64,000 nucleotides of DNA, taken from Pseudisothecium myosuroides. Its lineage: Eukaryota > Streptophyta > Bryopsida > Hypnales > Lembophyllaceae. The position numbers were made by a program, and so were the translations under genes. Location of the stretch: positions 1,366,501 to 1,430,500 of the forward strand of contig OX637291.1 of assembly GCA_951799445.1 (NCBI GenBank). Direction: 5' to 3'. Shown here one piece after another: positions 43,753 through 56,500 of the stretch. The notes under the pieces are model-generated. The model worked only from the letters and a program-made list of their open reading frames with translations, was not told the DNA's origin and ran no database searches. Positions within the stretch are counted from its first letter, which is position 1. Every line of letters begins with the position of its first letter.

Positions 43753-45102
43753 GCTTCCGAAGCCCCCCACGAACGAAGTCCGAAGAATCCCGAAGGTGAA
43801 GAGTTTTACGAAGTTTGGCGGCCCCCGCGGCCAAGCTCGTTCATTCTCTTCTGGCGTCATTCTTGTGAATGGACCTCGTCGCCACGCCGCTATCCCCGCT
43901 GTAAACCTCGTACCTTATCCGCCATGCCTCTCAAGTCAGCATTCTCTCCCGAATTGAATTTTTAGTTTTTGACGAATTAGAACATTTTTGTTTACTCTGC
44001 ATTTTAGGATTTTGATTTTTCTGATGTGTTCCTGGACATTGAAGTAATCGACGGTGTGATAAGAATCATCCTGTTTGATATTTACTTTCTTAAATTCAAG
44101 TCGCTTCCCTGGTGAAGGCAGTGGAACTCGTCAACTTGATATTGAGCTTCCTAAACCTCTGGCGTTATTGATCGTAAATGTCGTTATTATCGCCTTATGG
44201 ATTTTATCTAGCATAATCTAGACTTTGAGTTTGTTTAGTACGTGTGCGTTCTGTTCGAATTATTTAGTGTGGCACCTGATGATTCATGTTTCATGTGATT
44301 ATTTAAGATGTAGGGTTCACTCTTGAATTTTAGCATAGGAAATGAATCTGAAGGTTATCGGAATTGCGGGATTGCAGGGCTTCCGATCCCAGCGGAAGAA
44401 CTAGCAAAGTGACCACGACCGCTCCTACCACGAAGAAAGCAAAGAAGACCACGAAGAAAACAGAGAAGCTCAGTGATGGTACAAACGGAAAAAAGGCTCA
44501 AACTCTAATCACTCGTTGTCGTCAAATCTTGTTCGATTTAAATCTAGGGTTTAGGGCTTAATCTTTACTTAGGATGCGGATAAGGTTATCCAAGCAAGGA
44601 TGTCTTTCGCCGGTGTAGGGTAAGCAGGGGTCCATGGTTTTGTTGCGGGCCGGACACCATTTTGAGGGGCAAAGAGGATTCCTTAGACCCTGGATTTTAG
44701 AGCTTCCAGTTCTGCTGTCACAAGTGTCAGTATCTGTTGCAGCGTTTTTGCTGGCTATAGAAGAGTGTGTAAGGGATCTTAGAGATTGATACTTTCACAT
44801 TTTGAGCTTTCCCCTGACTACGCTCCAGTCAAGTTTCCTGAAGCTGAAATCATTTGAAGTTGTTCATGTTGGTGTCAAGCTGCTGCAGTTGTTTCTTCCT
44901 CCGTGCTTGGTGGTCTGAGAGTTCAGGGTTGAGCACTGAGGACAATTGAATCGAACAGACCCGGATGAAAGGGAGCTGAAAGAGTATGCTATATGATAAT
45001 TTGTTTGACTGAAGCTTAGTATTAAGGCTCCATACGTTGGTGGGTGCTCCTTCCACTTCTTCACCCTCTAGTTGAGGGAGGGACCCTTCCCTGCTGCTCA
45101 CG
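43753..45102. other. Intergenic upstream of the XRCC4-head gene
   Basis: A Lys/Thr-rich open segment (KKAKKTTKKTEK) at 44378-44561 follows a TTGCAG acceptor. Its composition resembles a basic tail or linker, but I cannot place it in a gene. The frame at 43679-43957 overlaps the glutaredoxin fragment in another phase and is not called. Confidence 0.4.
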
Positions 45103-48100
45103 ATGGTAGAGGTGCCAGGTGGTGATCACACCATCATGTGCACGCGCTTGGCTTTGGTGGATGGGGGCCACATTTTTCTCCGCACCAAATGGTTCAATAC
45201 CAGCTTCTCCGTCACAGCTATGGATTTCCCGCGCTCCTGGTCATGCCACGGTATGTATTTGTGTTTGATCGTGGCCTTCCAGTTTCGCATTTCATTTTGG
45301 AACCTTCCCTTTGCAAGTTAATAGATTTGGTTTGTTTCTAACGTTACCACCTAGGCGTTGGGGATTGCAGCAGATTTTGTGGGTGATTTGAATTTCTTCT
45401 TGTGAGTTCTTGAGGAACTAGAAATCTGTGAGATGCTCGTGTCAATCTTCTACTCATTGTGTGTAACTTTTTGTGTGAATGCTTCCGTGCTTGGGCTGTG
45501 GGATGCGGAATTGTGAATTGTGAATGGGAAACAGTGGCGATGGAGGAGGTAGAGGCCAGAGCGTCGATGTTGGGCATTAATTGTGAAGAATTTTTCTCCC
45601 AGGCGCGTCTATATCTGGGTGATGGTATTTCAGACTCGCAATATTCATTTGAGGCACTAGGTCAACGACCTAATGTCATGCGGGTACATATCTCTTATTC
45701 TATCTCCGTGGTCTACATGAACTACCTTAGCTCAGGGAGCTCTTCATTTTCTTTTTTTCTTTTCTTGTAGTTCATTTTATTTTCATTTTGTGAGGACTGA
45801 GAACATGTTACTGCCTACACACTAATTTATGTTTGCCATTGCAGCTATCCTGGACTATAGCTGATATGAGATATACCAAGGAACCGAGGGTGACTCTTTT
45901 ACTTAAAGAAGATAATAGCACGATGGAACTCGTACCGGAGTTCCTGAATGTGCTAATGGACATGACTCTCATAGTAAAGGTACGTGGAGCTCACTCATCT
46001 CACTCATCGGCAACTTGGATTGACTTTGGATAAGGTAATCACATTTATGAAGTTTTGGAGGTGCAATGCTAGCAATTAAGTGGGTTATGAATGTTGGTTT
46101 GTAAGGTAGATGAAGGGGCTAGGGAGGGAAGTGGGAAGCCTTCGCTCATCAGTTTTAGTCGTAGGCTCTGTGGGGCCGTAGAGCATTTGTTATGACAAGA
46201 AATACCAGAAATAGTATGCTTCAGCGAACTTGTCAATTACACTGGTGTGCATGCTATGTTGCACCCAGGATCCTCCTCTGGCAAGGCACAAGATTCATAA
46301 GAGCAAGAAGGTCCGCCAACTGGCGATGCAGTTTTCAGCATCAGAGAAGGTCAGGAAGAGAAGTCTGTCCCAACAAGCACCAACCAAGTCTTCCCAGTTG
46401 CAGTTACCTATGAAAGTGGATGTTTATGACGGATTAGATCGAGTTCCACCACCCAAACACTCCCCGAAATTTACGGCAAGGCTATATGAGCACGGACTGT
46501 CGTCGTGGGCTCAACCCCGCACACCCATCCGAACTATGGCTGTTGACATAGACTCAATGAGCAGGCCTGCAGCCACGTTTCACGATGTCGCAGTGCCCCC
46601 AAATGCCCCCAACACCCTGGCTGGTGACAATGCCGTCCTGTCACATGAATCCAGAAAGTTGGGTATGGCGAACTCTGGTTGCAGTGGTTGGATTAATCCT
46701 CGAAAGTCTAGCACTAGTGTGGAGTGCCGAAACTTTGAGCTGTTTGGGTCGAAGAGTTGTGGTGCAAGCCAAGGACAAGAAGGTGTCATCTTGCTCAGTG
46801 ATAGTGAAGAAGAGGACTACCACAACCTTGAAGTCCATCCTGGCATCCTGGACGATGAAGACTTGCTGGACCCAAGGATATCGAGAGCAATGGAAGGCTT
46901 GTCTGATGAACTTGAAAATACATTTACAATTAGGGATGGCCACTTAAATGACTCGATGCCTGATTCCTGGCGAGGAAACATTGAGGTACAGAAGATGAAT
47001 GAGTCAATGGTGAAAGATGAGCGTTTCCAATCGAGGCTGGAATCCGAATCACAGGCCTCACTTGGTTGTCGAAGCAGGTCAGAGAAGCGGAAGGATAGGG
47101 ACGATGCCCATCAGGATAGTACCGATATCTTTGATGAAGGAAAACGTATCCAATCGAAGGAACAAGTGTTAACAGCCGGAGGAAGTCTTTCAAGGGATAA
47201 AATGAAACTAGATGCGCAGGTGTTTGTGCCAACTGGTGCAGCTCCTTGTATCAAGGCGGAGAGTGAGTATCAAAGCGAACAGAACGCAGTTTGGCAGTCT
47301 GGGGATCATCGTTATAGGAAGCATCCTAGCACTTCCAATAATCAAAGCAGGTACATGCTTTGTGCCATCAAGTTTGCAATATTTGTGTGTGTCATCATCT
47401 TCATGATTTTCAAGATTTTGGATAGTTCCTCGAGTCATTGGGATGTATTCAAGCTCTTCTATCTGTTGAGTGCTGACTATTTGAAATAATACAAAAGGCT
47501 GTCAAAACTGTGTGCTTCAAGCTCCACAGATTGTCATATCTTGTGTAGCATACTGATGTCGTTAATTGGTTTTGAGATTGATTAGGGCATAATGGAAACC
47601 TGCTTACCATACTGTTGATAATGGCAGCGAGAGGTTTGCAAGTCCTTTCAACTATGAAAACAAGTATGCCTTCAGTATTTCCATTTAGCTTAACCCTTAA
47701 ATGTCAGAACCAGCCTGCGGCCTGTTTTTTCAGTGTACTTTAAAAAACTTAAATGTTTAAGGGTTAAATATATCAATGGTGTAGAGATATTGGATGTTTG
47801 CTGGAGTTGTCGTGATGTGTTTGAGCTTCTATTGCGTAGTGGTCATTCTAAGGAAGGGTCTACCAAGCAAATCTTTCGATATATTCTACAAGCATTATGT
47901 AAAATGCATACTGTTCACAAAGTCACCTTGTTGTTGTAGTATGTATCTAATATGTACTGATCTCGTTATTGTTGGTGCTGAGGGTGGTCAGAGAACAGTG
48001 GAACACCTGGATATCTGAAGCTAAAACTGAAGAAACGTCTTGGGAGGCACAGGGACAAATCGGAAACTCTATGACAGGAAGATCAGGCCTTGTAGAAAAT

Positions 48101-49967
48101 CTACCTACAAATAATGTGGTGATCACAAGCTCACTATGTGACTCGGATCACCTAGTCACCTCGCTTTCATTGATGAAGCTTGATAGGAATTCGGATGTGG
48201 TTGATTTTCCACACACCGATTCAAAACATCTCCAATCACCAAGAGAGACTCCGAATCTTTTTCCAAGCGAAGAGAACAGTCGTAGAGAGTGTCCAGAAAT
48301 TTCAGATCGGGGTTGTGCTGAAAATCCAGAGAGAAGTCACACCAGAGAGTTGGGTAAGAGCAAGAAAGGGGTTTCATCTGACGTTTTAGAGCTTCAGAAA
48401 GTAAAAGTGGAGAGGGAGTTCATTGATGGAGAGAATGATGGTGATTGTGATAGTGTACAAGAGCACGTATTTGAGCCGGGCTTTGAGCCTGGATTGCAGA
48501 ATGATACCGAGGGAATGACTGGTGCTGGTGCCGACATGCTGAAATTCAAACAAAGGGAGAAGTCAGCATCCATAACGTCACTAAATGGGCAAAAATTACC
48601 GGGTCGCAAGGGACGTCCCCCAGGCTCGAAAGCCAAAGTGCATCTCAAGCCAACAAATTGCATTTCAACCCGACAAGGTAACTATATCTTTTTTGGTCAC
48701 CACATATCCTTTCTTGTTCTTTTCAATGAGATTTGTGGCCCTTTCCCTTTTCTCCCCCTCCTCCCGTTTTAATGATTCGTGAGTTCTGACAGTTCCTAGT
48801 GTGACAGGCGCAAAGACCTGCACTGACGGGACTACACAGTTGGACAAAGATCCAAGAAACACTAACTTACTAAGGGTCTCACATACATCAAGACCTGTAG
48901 GAAGATCTAAGCATAGTAACTCTCAGGGGCACCCTTCTGCGGATGTGGATCAAGAACAACAAAAGGTTGTTCCTGATTCTGATTGCTACAACTTTGATGA
49001 TGATCGTGTGAAGGAGAAAATTAAACCGAATGAGGTACAATTTCTGTCACCCACATAGTCTTGAATACCTTGGGCAACATGATTCTTCTATTCTATCTTG
49101 GGGGTAAGTTCTACTGTGCTCCTATCCTTGTGCTTTGGTTCCTGAAGAAGTGCTAAGTGTGGCTTAGTTCTTATCTAATACTAATGGCCTATTCATGTTG
49201 GCTATTCTAGGTATGGGCTCTTTATGACAACATTGATACAATGCCACGATACTTGATTCGAGTCAAAGAAGTGAGCATGACTGATGCCTTCTCGGTGAAG
49301 GCAAGCTGGCTGCAACCTCACATTCCGTCCGCGAAAAATAAGCGGCAAAAGGTTTGCCCCTCTTCTTTTATGTGCACATGGAAATGTTTTGCTAATTCTT
49401 GCTTTGTGCCGCCAAAAGCTTCGTTTACTAGTAAAGGCTTTCACCAACAGTGTTGGAGCGTGGTTGTCACAGAAAGCATTGTATCCAAGGAGTTGTGGGG
49501 ATTTTGAAGAACTCAAGGAATCGACAATCTTTAGTGTTGTAAATTGCTTCTCGCATAGGATGAAATTCACAACAAAGCTTGATACTGTGATTCAAGTGTA
49601 TCCGCGGGAAGATGAGGTATGGGCTCTTTATTCCAAAAAAGACTTGAATCAGGGTCGTTCTGAGAAAACGAAACAAGGGAAACGAAACGAGGAGAACGGC
49701 AACTTCAGACTAATGGTTATTCTATCAAATTGTGAAGAAGGGCGACCATTGGATATTTGGGTATTGCGGAAGAAGATAGGCTATCGAACATTGTGGGAAC
49801 CTGGGTACGAAAAAGGCTCATTGCCAATTGGAAGAATGGAGCGCTTTTCGCACAGGGTCCCAGCCTACAAGTTGACTGAAAAGGATTACCCTGACTTGAA
49901 TAAATCGGATATTTGGGACATCGATGCAGCTGCTGTACGAGAATGTCAAGGCAAAGTCACTTGGTGA
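45103..49967 (+). CDS. XRCC4-like head fused to AT-hook and DUF3444 domain
   Basis: The eight-exon model is 45103-45250, 45535-45683, 45845-45979, 46269-47350, 47983-48677, 48808-49034, 49211-49351 and about 49473-49967. All borders are GT-AG and phases agree at every join; 1023 aa. Residues 1-144 match the plant XRCC4 head (HIFLRTKWFNTSFSV, then SWSCH, EEVEARAS, YLG, RLSWT). The XRCC4 coiled coil that dimerises and binds DNA ligase IV does not follow. Instead come a basic stretch (HKSKKVRQL), a SUMO-interacting-type motif VILLSDSEEED (about 315), a disordered region, an AT-hook-like GRKGRPPGSK (about 711) and a C-terminal DUF3444 (about 790-1018: NEVWALYDN, MPRYLIRV, EVWALYSKK, RFSHRVPAYKL). 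No J domain, the usual partner of DUF3444, is present. The last acceptor could instead be 49418. A nuclear, DNA-associated role is inferred. Confidence 0.6.
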
Positions 49968-50009
49968 ACGCTTCGCATACCTAGCACAGCACTGCCGGTG
50001 GACCCAAAG

Positions 50010-50351
50010 TCTTTTCTCAACCATTCGTGTTGTCCAAATGCCGTTCGTCTTCACCTTGGTGACACTCTGTTTCTGCATGCTTCACATCAACTGGAGTGCA
50101 GGGCTGAGGTCACAATCTCGTATGTGAATCCTCTGCTTCCGATACCTATGCGTGTTGAACTTCTGGCGCAAGATAAGTGGGAATTCCAATGTAAAGTGTT
50201 CACGGTGCGAGTTGGAGATGCGACTTAGGGACCCTCTGAAACACCTTTGCATGCGAGTGTTCGATTTGTGGGGTAGGAGAGAGGGTGTGGTGGGTGGGTG
50301 TCCCGAATCCTTAGACATGGCTGGAAATGCTGAGGCTGGAGCGCCAACTCA
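50010..50351 (+). pseudogene. Duplicated fragment of the TPR-SET gene
   Basis: 342 bases nearly identical to 41100-41442 of the TPR-SET gene (about ten differences), in the same orientation. The copy covers the end of the SET domain (NHSCC motif region) and the post-SET cysteines. It has an extra G near 50195 and a two-base loss near 50329, so the frame is broken. Both ends are abrupt, and flanking bases are unrelated to the source. It starts 42 bp after the stop codon of the XRCC4-head/DUF3444 gene and is probably in its 3' UTR. Confidence 0.9.
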
Positions 50352-52547
50352 GTTGGGCAGTTCTTCCGCTTGCGCAGCACTGTTTCCACGCCACCTCCAG
50401 TCATTAAAAAACTCCTGCAATTGACTTCGGTGGTGATAAGCATGATTAGCAGGACTATATATGTGATTAACCGCTTAAACTCATATCAACACATGACGTG
50501 CGACGCGCTAAACCTTACAGGTTTTGGAAGCTGCAAAAATCCAAACAAAATTTAATTCAAGATTCTCTCAATACTGATTTGAAGCGGGACATGATGGCTC
50601 GCATTACGCCCCACGCTGCGGTCGGAGTTTGACATGATCAATAGCTTGAAATCAGCGACCCACCGGGAGCTGTCTCAATAGGTTCCAAGCCCGGGTTCCA
50701 AATTGTCAAAGCTATCAATTGAGCTCCAGCGAGGTTATCGAACTCAGAAGTTGGAGGGATAGCTTGACAGTGATCACAAGTTAACGCAGATGGAAATAAT
50801 TTACTTACACACGTGTCTCCACTCAGTCGCATGACATAGTTGCAACTCTGAACGGTGGATCTACATATAAATAGACTAGATTGTGTGCTCGCTTGAACGT
50901 GTCCAACGATGTCGGCTACAATGGACGGACTTTAGTCGCCAAGCTGCAGCAGTAGCAGCAATAGTTTACAGAATATGAGACAATCGTCGTCTACCGACAT
51001 TACGTTCTAGTACTTCCGGCCACAACGGCTTCTAGCTTAGATCATCTCTCCAGTTTCCGAATCCACAACAAAGAAAATAAATAATAGAGTTGGTCAATCC
51101 CGTCCGTAGCCAATGCAGGAGCTTGCAAGTCAATTAACGCCAGCGACGTCCTGCAGAGGTCTTCTCGTTGATGTTTGTCTACGTGTCTGCTTGTAGCGAG
51201 AAGTTCATTATATACGTACGTGAAGCAACTTCTTATGTCTTAGCCTTGGAAGCTCCGACATCTTCCCTACAGTTTTCAATCATAGACTGATAGAAGCTAT
51301 GCAATTGCGGATCACGTAAGTTCTCAACTCAGTTTTCTGCAAATCTATGTCCGACTTTGTCAAACGTCAATCAGTGGTCGTTTTTTCAAACATTCTTGGA
51401 CTACGGTAATTTTAATTATAAGGTAGGAGGCTTGAACTGCGACACAGACGGGTACATTTTGCTTTTTTCAATGTACCAAAACGTACAAACAGTGTACATT
51501 CTAGGAGGTGGTCGCTTTCAGAGCCCTATGGCATTTCAACTTCAAAATTTCATAACTAATTCCACAAAGCTCCAAAAAATATGAAACAACTTGGGTTAGA
51601 TGCCATTTCTTCTTGTCTTTCAAGGAAAATTTGCTGAAAAATATTTCAGAATGTTTTACCTCCCCAAAATTCAGTTTCAGTGCTTAGATGATCGCTTTAT
51701 AGACCTCCTACCTTATTAACAACTTTTATGAATTCTAATTGCCAAAAACGAGATGCACATGCAAGTTGTTTTTTTCCTTTGGAAACAAAGATAGGAACGT
51801 AACTACAACTAAAATCGCATAAATAAGCTCTGTGTGGCATAACCAAAATGCTTTAGGAAATGAACAACAATTTTTGCACATTGGTGAAGGACTATGAATC
51901 AAAATGCAAGTGGTTCCATAATTTTTGGAGGCATTGTAAATTAGTTACAAATTTTCAAAGATTCAAGGTGTAGGACGTTAAAAGTATAATGTAGGTGATG
52001 CCAAAATCCATTTGATGCACATGAAGAAATGACACTAAGGTACCCCCCATTCCCGAGCACTGACCCATTCCTGACCTATAGGTGCACGTATTTCTGACCA
52101 CGCTTAGAATGTTTTTTTTTTTTCCATTTACAAGGTTGGAACTAATAAATACATTACACATGTCCCAAGTTATAAAAAAAATTAGGAAATAATGATTAGA
52201 TAAAAAATTATTGAATGATTGAAATTGGAAGAGTCTACGCATTGGCCATGGGTCTGGCGCACTTTTTGCCTTCTAAAATTCATAGTAATTTCAATTCAAG
52301 CGATAAAATTACCAAATTTTTTGCAATCCTTGTCATTTCTATCGATGTACCTCTAAAAATATTTGTTTTGCCTTCACTACTCCAGATCATGTCGAAACTC
52401 TTTATTTGGTTGGTTAGGGGGGGAACCTTAGTAGTATCAAAACATGTCATAGAGAAGAAGTTAAAACAATAGAAAGTGTGCCCAGAATTGACCACTTATA
52501 AGGTTGCCACCTCCACAATTCTATAAATAGAGCTGCACACTATTCAA
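50352..52547. other. Intergenic, no gene seen
   Basis: Mixed composition to about 51300, then AT-rich. Short frames (50370-50555, 51357-51584, 52215-52472) lack known motifs. Parts near 51930-52000 resemble sequence near 63920-64000, suggesting a dispersed repeat. Confidence 0.5.
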
Positions 52548-52705
52548 AATGGCCCCCAACTCCACCTTACACTTGTCCTGCAATACTCACTATTTTGAAT
52601 ATCTTTTGTATTCATTTTTCCCTTCATGGCCCCCAACTCCACCTTACACTTGTTCTACAACTAATATGCACCATTTTGGGTATCCTCCCTATTCATTTTT
52701 TCCTT
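52548..52705 (+). repeat. Two-copy direct repeat, about 79 bp
   Basis: ATGGCCCCCAACTCCACCTT starts at 52549 and again at 52627. Each copy continues through ACACTTGT, an ATTTTG-type segment and TATTCATTTTT(T)CCTTC. The copies have diverged in the middle. The frame across them is open (starting at 52549) but has no known motif, so it is treated as repeat rather than gene. Confidence 0.8.
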
Positions 52706-53535
52706 CAAAAATAGAGGTTGATTTTGAGGAGTGATCCATTTTAGATGTAATTACAGCTTATATTAGTTTTGTGCAATTGTGTAGAACTTCATCATTTTAA
52801 CTGAAACTTGCCGATCTAATTGAAATTCCCTTGTATGTATGTTCAAGAAGGTACATTGCAGCTCAAGTTTCAAACTGTTATAATGCATATTGCTATAAAA
52901 TATTAAAATTTAAGAATTTTTCAAATTTTTCAATTGCAGTATAAACTATGCACTTGATAAGCTTCATTTCATTAGTTAGGCTCAAATTCAAAAAGCATCA
53001 TCTTTATGGCTAAAATTCACATCAAGAGTAAATAGCAAGAAATGGGCTAGAATACACTACAAGAGCACCTAATCCATGGATCAAGCATCTCCTTCTTTAG
53101 AAAAGTCAATAATACCCTAATTAATGATGAAAATTGCAATATTATTCACTCAAAATGTGACCAAGCAACTTCGAAAAAAAAATATTAGATGAAAAAATGT
53201 TTTTTTTTCCATCCTACAGTCTCAAGTGAATTCATCCATCAAACACTTAGCGTCCCCGGCATCCTTCTAGGGTTAAGGATTAACCCAAAATGGTTTGACA
53301 CACAGAACGTTTCCTTTCAAATTTTGTATAAACGTATCAATGTATAAGTCGGATGTGACCAAAACCCATTTCCATGCACCTGCCAATATCCAGGCAGCCA
53401 TTTCTATCGTAGATAGTAAGCTCAAGTCACAATTACAGCCACTGCTCCACTCTGCTGTCGCCTCTTACTTTCAGGGTCGGACATGCCGGGAAGACGGCTG
53501 GAGCCTCTACAAGATCAGCCTATCCTAGATTCAAT
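52706..53535. other. AT-rich spacer between convergent genes
   Basis: This stretch separates the plus-strand genes from the 3' end of the HAK transporter. The frame at 53295-53528 has no recognised domain and lies in the likely 3' UTR of the minus-strand gene. Confidence 0.5.
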
Positions 53536-56500
53536 TTACACGTAATACACCATGCCCACCTGCAGGAGGCACTCGTGGGGAATGTGGAGCACCACACGAC
53601 TGTCTCGACTAATCCTCCGGAGAAAAGTGTAAATGTAATTGATGGCCAGCTTCTTCAAGAAACTGGCGTCCTTCCTGGCTTTGACGGCGTTGTTCCCGAG
53701 AATGTACACCACGCCAGCGTCTCTACATGCGTGAAGGAAGGCAACCTCGTCGTCTTGGGAACGGGCATCAGAGATGCTGTTGTCACGGGGATGCGTAACC
53801 ATGTCACCGTCTGTTGGTACCGGATTGATGCCGGATTCAGAGTGGTGTGGGGAATTGTTGCCGTGATTGGACCCCGTTAGACCATGCAACCTCAGCATCG
53901 TCTGCATTTGCACTCGGCTGGGCGATGTGGACGACATGGCGGGCATGGATGCCAGGCTTTGCTGCTCATCCGGAGTCCAACTCGCGGCCATGGACATCCG
54001 GTCGGACTGGTTGCGCGAGGATTCCGTCTGCAGGAACTTCGTTAGGCTGTCGATGAGCAGGTGCTCGAAGTTGTCGTCCTTCTTGTGGATGTCCATGTAG
54101 CCGTACCTGCTCAGGTGGGTGGCACCACTTGGTTTAGATTGCAAGAAGCACGTCCAATACTAAATTATGATATCAAGGGGGAAAGATTTCACTATTTCGA
54201 AGTCCATCTTTTTGGTGCTGCTTCTAAATCATTAGTGTTCGTGTATAACTTCCGTTGATTTTGCAACCTGGTCACTTCATCTCATTTCAAGAGGTACAAC
54301 ACTACCAATTGTTAAAAAACCCAGTGTAAGTTCTTACCATCATCTGAATTCAAGAGTTATACAGAGAATAAATTGTGAAAAAACTAATCAATGTGCGCGT
54401 AATTTGGAAAACAATGCCCAGGAAACCTCCAAATTTGGAAACAATGCCCCGAAATATTTCTAGGCCTTGCTCTCCAAACCCAAGTCTCGGCGAGCTTTTC
54501 TATATATTGGAAGACCCAGGAAAACAATGCCCCAAATTCTCTTCATTGCTTCCCCGAATTGCACACGGTTTTGGAAAACAATGCCTGGAAAGCAAATGCC
54601 CAGAGTCTGCACAATTGGTAGATTGGAGCCTTATTCGCAACTTGCGTACCTGGCTGCGCATCGATACATGGAGTACGACCGGGGCCCAATCCTCCTTATG
54701 AGAAACCTCTCCTCCTGCGGCACAGTCGCCACCGGCAAATACTTGATGCACACAAACACCACAGTCGAGTGAATAGCCGGCAAATTGGTAATAAAATGCG
54801 AGAATAACGGCGGCACTCCATGAGAAAGATCCGTGTACATGAGCCCGATCCCAGGGACGCGCACCAAGCCCAGACTGGGTCCCAGGCCTAGCAACCACCC
54901 CACGGAGACTTTGTGCTGCATCTCGTACTGGTAGCGCTTCAAGGTGCCGTAGTGCCAAGTGTACATGATGGTGCCGAACACGACGGCGATGACCAAGGGC
55001 ACCCAGCCTCCTTGTGTGGTCTTGAACAGGACGGCACTCACGTACACGGCTTCGATGGTGGCGAAGACTATTAGGAAGAGGAGGGCGAGGAGGAAGTGCT
55101 TGCGCCATACGATCACCATGACGAGGAAGATGAGGAGGGTTGTTACTAGCATCACCATTACCACGGCAATTCCTGGACACACACACACCAGTGAAACAAG
55201 TTGGAAAAGACTCCATGAAAAGAGAATACAGATTTTCAGTTCTTGTTCTTGTGAAGGGAAAGGGATTATGGATCATCAAACCTGCAGAGCTCGATTCTAG
55301 AAATGGAAGAAGACATCATTCAGTTGAGATTTACGTTGTTTGATTTCAAATTCGAGTTCATGGATTCCAAAATACTCTAGAATGATACTGGACTACAGGA
55401 GGAGGATTTGACGATCAATCAGACACTTTAATCAAGGATGGTACAATGGATACTCTAATCATTCACACAAGTTGGAAATACACCGTATGAAAAAAAAAAA
55501 AAGTTTTAGTTCTTTTTCTTGTCAAGGGAAGGGGGAGTCAATCACGGTTGGGTGGGCCAAGGATTCATCACAACTACCAAACTCCATTTTAGAAATGTAA
55601 GAAGAAATCATTCAGTCTACGTTTATATTGTATGATTTGAAATTCAGGTTCGTTGATTCTACTGCTCCATTTTTTGGGGTGCCAAGAGAATGGAGATCAA
55701 GTGCAAGGGAATAGGCTAGTATGAATTCACTGAAATCCACTGTCGTTAAATTGAGTAAGAGAGTTCATTACCGTAAGCGTTGCCGATTTCGTCGGTGTCT
55801 CTGAAGCCGGCGGTGATGCTGAGGCAGAGAACCATGAGAATCCAGTTGATTTCAGGGATGTACACTTGTCCCGCGATGTTGTCCGAGGTGTGCACCACCT
55901 TCACGCGTGGGAAACATCCCAGCGCTGCCGACTGCTTCACGATGGAGAACGTTGCTGTGATGATGGCCTGGCTTGCAATCATGGCGGATATGGTTGCCAG
56001 CACAAACATGGGCCAGTAGATCCTATCTGCAGGAGAGGAACAAAGGAACGAATGAGTGAGAAAACAGCTGAAAGCCACAGGAAAAAAGTGCAATCTTGTA
56101 TTGCTTTCTCCTACTAGAATGGATTTTTCTTCAGAATGTGTTTTCCTTCATTTCATGACGATTCTAAGACACTAATATCTATCTATCTTGGATACTGTAT
56201 AAATAAGTTATGAAGATTCAAACACTTGCTCATATGGTGAATAAAACTAGGGATAAGCTTCGCCTCTTCAGCTGCAGTATATTTGATATTTTTATGCTGA
56301 TTTTGGAGGGATAACTTTTCACAAGAGCAAAATCATCATGAAGACATCTTCAACTTCTGGAAATCTTTTCTACAATTTAGACCACTCATTTCTGTTCTTA
56401 GAGATTGTATCAAAGATGGAGATTCTAATCATATTCTTGTCCATAACATTTGCTCCATGTATGGCCTATTTATGTCCTACTCATGACAAGAGGATTCCAC

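Noticed and set aside
54500..55279. 259-codon minus-strand ORF overlapping HAK exon 9
   Set aside because: Out-of-frame shadow; the HAK exon in the neighbouring frame has clear conserved motifs and splice borders.
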